The notes beneath the pieces were generated by a model. It made no database searches. It was not told where the DNA came from and saw only the letters and a program-made list of their open reading frames with translations. A stretch of DNA of 64,000 bases, from the NCBI GenBank assembly GCA_963678085.1, contig OY782680.1, forward strand, positions 744,001 to 808,000, given 5' to 3'. The position numbers were made by a program, and so were the translations under genes. The DNA is from Aliishimia sp963678085. GTDB taxonomy: Bacteria; Pseudomonadota; Alphaproteobacteria; Rhodobacterales; Rhodobacteraceae. Below, piece after piece: positions 60,325 through 64,000 of this stretch; the first letter of the stretch is position 1, and each line of letters starts with the position of its first letter.

Positions 60325-61250
60325 TGGCTGAAATCCGTTTTGATGGTCGTGTGGCAATTGTCACAGGTGCGGGCACCGGGCTCGGGCGCGCGCATGCTTT
60401 GGGACTGGCGCGAAGGGGCGCGAAGCTGGTGATCAATGATCTTGGCGTTGGCCGCGATGGCTCTGGCGCATCACCAGAGGCCGCGCAAGCTGTGGTTGCC
60501 GAGATCAAAACGATGGGCGGTGAAGCGATTGCCCATGGCTGTGACGTTGCGGATGAGGCCGCGGTGAAGGATATGGTTGCCCAAACCATGCACGCCTTTG
60601 GCCGTGTAGATATTGTGGTGAACAATGCGGGCATTTTGCGCGACAAGAGCTTTGCCAAGATGCAGATGTCCGATTTTCGCAAAGTCATTGACGTACATCT
60701 AATAGGCTCCGCCAATGTGACCCATGCCTGCTGGCCGATCATGCGCGCGCAGCAATATGGGCGCGTGGTCTTTACCTCTTCGGCCTCCGGTCTCTATGGC
60801 AATTTCGGTCAATCAAATTACGGCGCGGCCAAGGCTGCTATGCTGGGCTTGATGAATGTTCTGCATCTTGAGGGCGCGCGCGACAATATCCGGGTGAACA
60901 CCCTAGCCCCTACGGCCGCAACCCGTATGACCGAAGAATTGCTGCCCCCAGAGGCGGCAGAGCTGCTTGCGCCAGAGACCATCACACCGGGCCTGCTCTA
61001 TCTTGTGAGCGAGGATGCGCCGTCGCGGACTATCCTCGGTGCTGGGGCGGGAAGCTATGCGCAAACCCGTGTCTATGAGACCAAGGGCATTACGCTGATG
61101 GATGAGGTCAACACGCCCGAAGCCGTGGCCGCTCAATTTGCCGACATCACCCAGAGCGCGGGCCAAGACGAGCTGATGGATGCCTTTAGCCAGACCCGAA
61201 AATTTGCGCGCAGCGCCGCAACTGCGCGTGGCTTGCCGCTTGATTGGTAG
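60324..61250 (+). CDS. Short-chain dehydrogenase/reductase (2), multifunctional enzyme type
   Basis: 308 aa. VTGAGTGLGRAHALGLARRG, LVINDLGVGRDGSGAS, VVNNAGILRDKSFAKM and SNYGAAKAAMLGL closely match the dehydrogenase part of peroxisomal multifunctional protein 2 (HSD17B4). Likely 3-hydroxyacyl-CoA dehydrogenase for the (R) isomers, matching the MaoC-type hydratase of this region. Confidence 0.9.
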   Translation: MAEIRFDGRVAIVTGAGTGLGRAHALGLARRGAKLVINDLGVGRDGSGASPEAAQAVVAEIKTMGGEAIAHGCDVADEAAVKDMVAQTMHAFGRVDIVVNNAGILRDKSFAKMQMSDFRKVIDVHLIGSANVTHACWPIMRAQQYGRVVFTSSASGLYGNFGQSNYGAAKAAMLGLMNVLHLEGARDNIRVNTLAPTAATRMTEELLPPEAAELLAPETITPGLLYLVSEDAPSRTILGAGAGSYAQTRVYETKGITLMDEVNTPEAVAAQFADITQSAGQDELMDAFSQTRKFARSAATARGLPLDW

Positions 61251-61292
61251 GGAGGCGCGCTTTGAGAGCTAAGAATCGGAACATGTTACGGG

Positions 61293-61958
61293 ATGGCTGA
61301 GCTGCTGGTCATTCGCCACGGCCAAGCGTCTTTTGGACAGGATAATTATGACGTTCTGTCCGAGCTGGGCCATGCGCAATCGCGTGCGGTCGGGGAGCTT
61401 TTGCGGCAGATCGGCTGGGAGCCGGACCGGCTGATCACCGGCACGCTGAGACGGCAAAAGGAGACGCTCAGCTCTATGGGCTTTGACGGGGCTGCTTTTG
61501 ACGGGGCCGCCGAGGAACATCCCGGCTTTGATGAGTATGATTTCAATGATTTGCTGCTGGCCCGTTTCAAAGGCGATGTGCCCAAATTGGTGAAAGGGGA
61601 CCGCAAAACCCATTTTCGCATCCTGCGCGAGACGGTCTTTGCGTGGCAGGATGCAGATTTTGAAGGGGCCAGTGAGACTTATGCTGCCTTTGCCGATCGT
61701 GTGGCGGCGGCGCGGGCCTTTGCAACCGACACAGAGGCGAAGCGTGTTTTGGTTATTTCTTCGGGGGGCGTGATTGGTCAGCTTACCGCCACGGCGCTTG
61801 GGGCGGATAAACGCCATATGATGGAGTTGAACCTGCAGGTGAAAAACACGGCCATGACCCGGTTCGTGTTCAAGGGCGCGCGCTGGAGCCTGAGTGAGTT
61901 CAACGCAACCCCGCATTTCATGACGCCCGGCGGCGCAAAGCTGCTCAGCTACAGCTAG
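61293..61958 (+). CDS. Histidine phosphatase superfamily protein (2)
   Basis: 221 aa. LLVIRHGQASFGQDNYDVLS holds the active histidine; VLVISSGGVIGQL lacks the usual second His before GG (S instead), so activity is uncertain. ATG 61293 is preceded only by weak SD. Between SDR and APH genes. Confidence 0.85.
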   Translation: MAELLVIRHGQASFGQDNYDVLSELGHAQSRAVGELLRQIGWEPDRLITGTLRRQKETLSSMGFDGAAFDGAAEEHPGFDEYDFNDLLLARFKGDVPKLVKGDRKTHFRILRETVFAWQDADFEGASETYAAFADRVAAARAFATDTEAKRVLVISSGGVIGQLTATALGADKRHMMELNLQVKNTAMTRFVFKGARWSLSEFNATPHFMTPGGAKLLSYS

Positions 61959-61967
61959 GATGACACG

Positions 61968-63008
61968 ATGAGCTCAGATATACCCGACACACAGACATTG
62001 GACGAGGCGGCGGTCTCAGACTATCTCAGCCAGCACCTGCCGGGCTTTGAAGGGCCTATGACGGTTACAAAATTCCAGACCGGGCAGTCTAATCCGACAT
62101 TCCTGCTGAAAACGGCGGCGCATAACTATGTGCTGCGTCGAAAGCCGCCGGGCGTACTGCTCAAATCGGCGCATGCGGTGGATCGTGAATTTCGCGTGCA
62201 AAAGGCCTTGCAAGGCAGCGATGTTCCCGTGGCAAAGATGCATCTGCTGTGTGAAGATGAGGATGTGATTGGCTCGATGTTCTACATCATGGATCACGTT
62301 CCTGGCCGGAATTTCAATGAGCCCGCAATGCCCGGCGTTGCGCCCGAGGATCGGGGCGCGATCATTGATGAGATGGGGCGGGTTCTTGCTGCGATGCACG
62401 CAGTTGATATCCATGCGGTGGGGCTAAGCGATTATGGCCCGGAGGGGAATTACTTTGAGCGGCAGGTCGCGCGTTGGAGCAAGCAGTACAAAGCTGCTGA
62501 GACGCAAGATCTTCCGGCAATGAATACGCTCATGCAGCGATTGGTCGCCGAGCAGCCCGCAGATGATGGGCAGCGCACCCTGGTGCATGGGGATTATCGG
62601 CTCGACAATATGATCTTTGATGCGCAGACAACTGAATGCCGGGCGGTGCTGGATTGGGAGCTTTCGACGATTGGGCATCCCTTTGCGGATTTGGCGGCGG
62701 TCATCATGCAATGGCAGCTTCCAACCGGGAGCGAAGGGCGCGGCATGGCCGGCCTAGACCGCGCCGCGCTTGGGCTGCCCAGCGATCAGGAATTTATCGA
62801 GACATACTGCGCCCGTCGCGGTCTGTCTGGGATTGATCATTTCGGCTATTACTTAAGCTTTTGCTTCTTTCGTATGGCGGGCATCGTTCAAGGAGTGTTG
62901 AAGCGAGGCCTTGATGGGAATGCGTCAAATCCAGAGCGGGCCATGAAGCTTGGGGCATTTGTGCCGGTCTTTGCTCAGCACGGGTTGGATGCGCTCGATA
63001 GGGGATAA
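61968..63008 (+). CDS. Phosphotransferase family protein (APH/ACAD10-like)
   Basis: 346 aa aminoglycoside-phosphotransferase-like kinase fold. FQTGQSNPTFLLKT, VLRRKPPGVLL (ATP lysine), LVHGDYRLDNMIFD (catalytic loop) and VLDWELSTIGHPFADLA (DFG-like). Related to the kinase domain of ACAD10/11, which phosphorylates hydroxyacyl-CoAs so the phosphate can leave; this fits the ACAD-SDR operon. No antibiotic link intended. Confidence 0.86.
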   Translation: MSSDIPDTQTLDEAAVSDYLSQHLPGFEGPMTVTKFQTGQSNPTFLLKTAAHNYVLRRKPPGVLLKSAHAVDREFRVQKALQGSDVPVAKMHLLCEDEDVIGSMFYIMDHVPGRNFNEPAMPGVAPEDRGAIIDEMGRVLAAMHAVDIHAVGLSDYGPEGNYFERQVARWSKQYKAAETQDLPAMNTLMQRLVAEQPADDGQRTLVHGDYRLDNMIFDAQTTECRAVLDWELSTIGHPFADLAAVIMQWQLPTGSEGRGMAGLDRAALGLPSDQEFIETYCARRGLSGIDHFGYYLSFCFFRMAGIVQGVLKRGLDGNASNPERAMKLGAFVPVFAQHGLDALDRG

Positions 63009-63067
63009 CACATTATACTCAACGCACCTGAAAGCCCGAGTTTTGCCCGCGTGACTTGATCTTTTGC

Positions 63068-63117
63068 CCATCACCTTATCAGAAAACCGGTGCCCACTTT
63101 TCCGCTCGATGGGGTAT
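63068..63117 (+). repeat. Dispersed ACCGGTG-CCACTTTT repeat, copy D3
   Basis: Fifty bases matching 28169-28218 with five differences. Between the phosphotransferase gene and the binding-protein gene; both copies thus lie upstream of a transcription unit. Confidence 0.75.
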
Positions 63118-63138
63118 CACAAGCTTTTGACACTGGAG

Positions 63139-63151
63139 CATGACTGTCATG
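63139..63151. promoter_or_regulatory. 13-bp palindrome upstream of the binding-protein gene
   Basis: CATGACTGTCATG, perfect about one base, 100 bp upstream of the ATG at 63251. A TTGACT follows at 63157-63162 but no good -10 is evident. Operator is possible. Confidence 0.4.
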
Positions 63152-63250
63152 AGCTCTTGACTTTGCGCGAGGGTGTGCAACTCTTTCGAGTGTACCCAAG
63201 AGCTATAAAACCAAGAACAGGCCGACAGGGGCATGACAAGGGAGGATACT

Positions 63251-64000
63251 ATGAAAAAGACCATCAAACTTGGTGCGGTCTCTGCACTTTCACTCATCGT
63301 GGGCGCGGCGGCGGCGTTTGCGGAAGATATCAAGATCGCGTTTATTGACCCGCTATCGGGTCCATTTGCCAGCACCGGCACGAACGGCCTGCATCAATAT
63401 GAATTTGCCGTGGATTACATGGTCAATCAGAATGGCGGCGTTCTGGGCGGGAAGATGTTTGAGGTTGTGGGCTTTGACAATAAAATCAGCCCCAAGGAAT
63501 CTCTGATCCAGCTTCAAGTCGCGATCGATCAAGGAATTCGGTTTATCGCGCAGGGAAACTCTTCGGGCGTGGCAAATGCGCTGACCGAAGCCATTGCCAA
63601 GCATAACCGCCGCAATCCAGACGACCGGGTTCTGTTCCTGAACTACGCGGCGGTGGATCCTGCGCTCACCAATGACAAATGCAACTTTTGGCATTTCCGA
63701 TTTGACGCCAATGCCGATATCAAAATGGATGCGCTTACGGATGTGATCGCTCAGGATGACAGCATCAAAAAGGTCTATATCATCGGGCAGGACTATTCCT
63801 TTGGCAAGGCGGTTGCGGCGGCTGCGGTCAAGAACCTGAACGAGAAGATCGAAGGTGTTGAGATCGTCGGCAATGAGCTGCACCCCATTGGCAAGGTTAA
63901 GGATTTCACCCCTTATTCCCGCAAGATCGTTGCCTCGGGCGCTGATGCGGTGATCACCGGCAATTGGGGCGCGGATATGCTGGGGCTTGGCAAATCCATC
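63251..64000 (+). CDS. Branched-chain amino-acid ABC transporter substrate-binding protein (partial)
   Basis: First 250 codons; the gene continues past the window end. MKKTIKLGAVSALSLIVGAA is a signal peptide with cleavage near AFA. IKIAFIDPLSGPFASTGTNG and VYIIGQDYSFGKAVAAAAV belong to the LivJ/K-type receptor family. GGAGGATACT supplies the SD. Likely the receptor of an ABC importer encoded downstream; after the acyl-CoA operon it may take up the acid that operon degrades. Confidence 0.9.
   Translation, partial: MKKTIKLGAVSALSLIVGAAAAFAEDIKIAFIDPLSGPFASTGTNGLHQYEFAVDYMVNQNGGVLGGKMFEVVGFDNKISPKESLIQLQVAIDQGIRFIAQGNSSGVANALTEAIAKHNRRNPDDRVLFLNYAAVDPALTNDKCNFWHFRFDANADIKMDALTDVIAQDDSIKKVYIIGQDYSFGKAVAAAAVKNLNEKIEGVEIVGNELHPIGKVKDFTPYSRKIVASGADAVITGNWGADMLGLGKSI

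Noticed and set aside
63064..63348. 94-residue plus-strand frame before the binding protein
   Set aside because: It starts in repeat D3 and overlaps the true signal peptide of the binding protein in another frame.

Overview
The window looks like chromosomal DNA of an alphaproteobacterium of the Rhodobacteraceae (Roseobacter group). The evidence is gene order and content: phoH-ybeY-ybeX-lnt followed by metK behind a SAM/SAH-type riboswitch, rimM-trmD, DUF1523, DUF6468 and motE beside fliL, TRAP-type uptake systems, a CP4-like EPSP synthase, and two dispersed intergenic repeats typical of this group. No rRNA, tRNA, insertion sequence, integrase or CRISPR array was seen. Genes are dense and ATGA or TGATG overlaps are common. 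Many apparent upstream starts were moved inward to the start with a Shine-Dalgarno (SD) site.

Layout. 23-5591: a dicarboxylate-type two-component pair (the regulator lacks its AAA+ domain) divergent from a TRAP transporter. 5643-8869: a VOC protein, an iron-dependent alcohol dehydrogenase, and a 47-residue membrane protein coupled to rimM-trmD. 8892-11196: DUF6502 protein and small lipoprotein divergent from a von Willebrand factor A lipoprotein, with two matching palindromes over the divergent promoters. 11537-12757: cysteine-rich DUF2703 protein and a SigZ-like sigma factor preceded by a long hairpin. 12754-17730: a fragment of the flagellar regulon. 17799-21676: DUF1523, a branching glycosyltransferase, a sulfotransferase and an unknown protein. 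21765-30830: miaB, two related envelope proteins, the phoH-lnt operon, metK, a ClpP-like protein and trmB. 30906-35051: aroA, then all four dedicated bacterial t6A genes in one operon (tsaE-tsaB-tsaC-tsaD). 35108-42186: a sulfide/persulfide oxidation operon (SulP, SQR fusion, persulfide dioxygenase, two YeeE/YedE halves, DUF2892) with a Crp/Fnr regulator, and a divergent peroxiredoxin. 42309-51563: a catabolic island with racemase, ThDP enzyme, LysR regulator, enolase-superfamily enzyme, D-amino-acid dehydrogenase-like flavoprotein and a second TRAP transporter. 52183-53921: rtcB-prfH, an RNA/ribosome repair module. 53930-64000: acyl-CoA catabolism genes ending in a branched-chain amino-acid type binding protein cut by the window edge.

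The items most worth pursuing are the compact t6A operon, whose TsaD and TsaB look unlike usual alphaproteobacterial copies; the DUF6502/vWA pair with paired operators over both -10 boxes; the sulfide operon with a perfect Crp/Fnr-like palindrome and a regulator carrying a C-x5-C pair; the hairpin leader of the sigma factor; and the rtcB-prfH leader with a well-initiated 14-codon reading frame. All assignments come from reading motifs and family resemblance, not from database searches.
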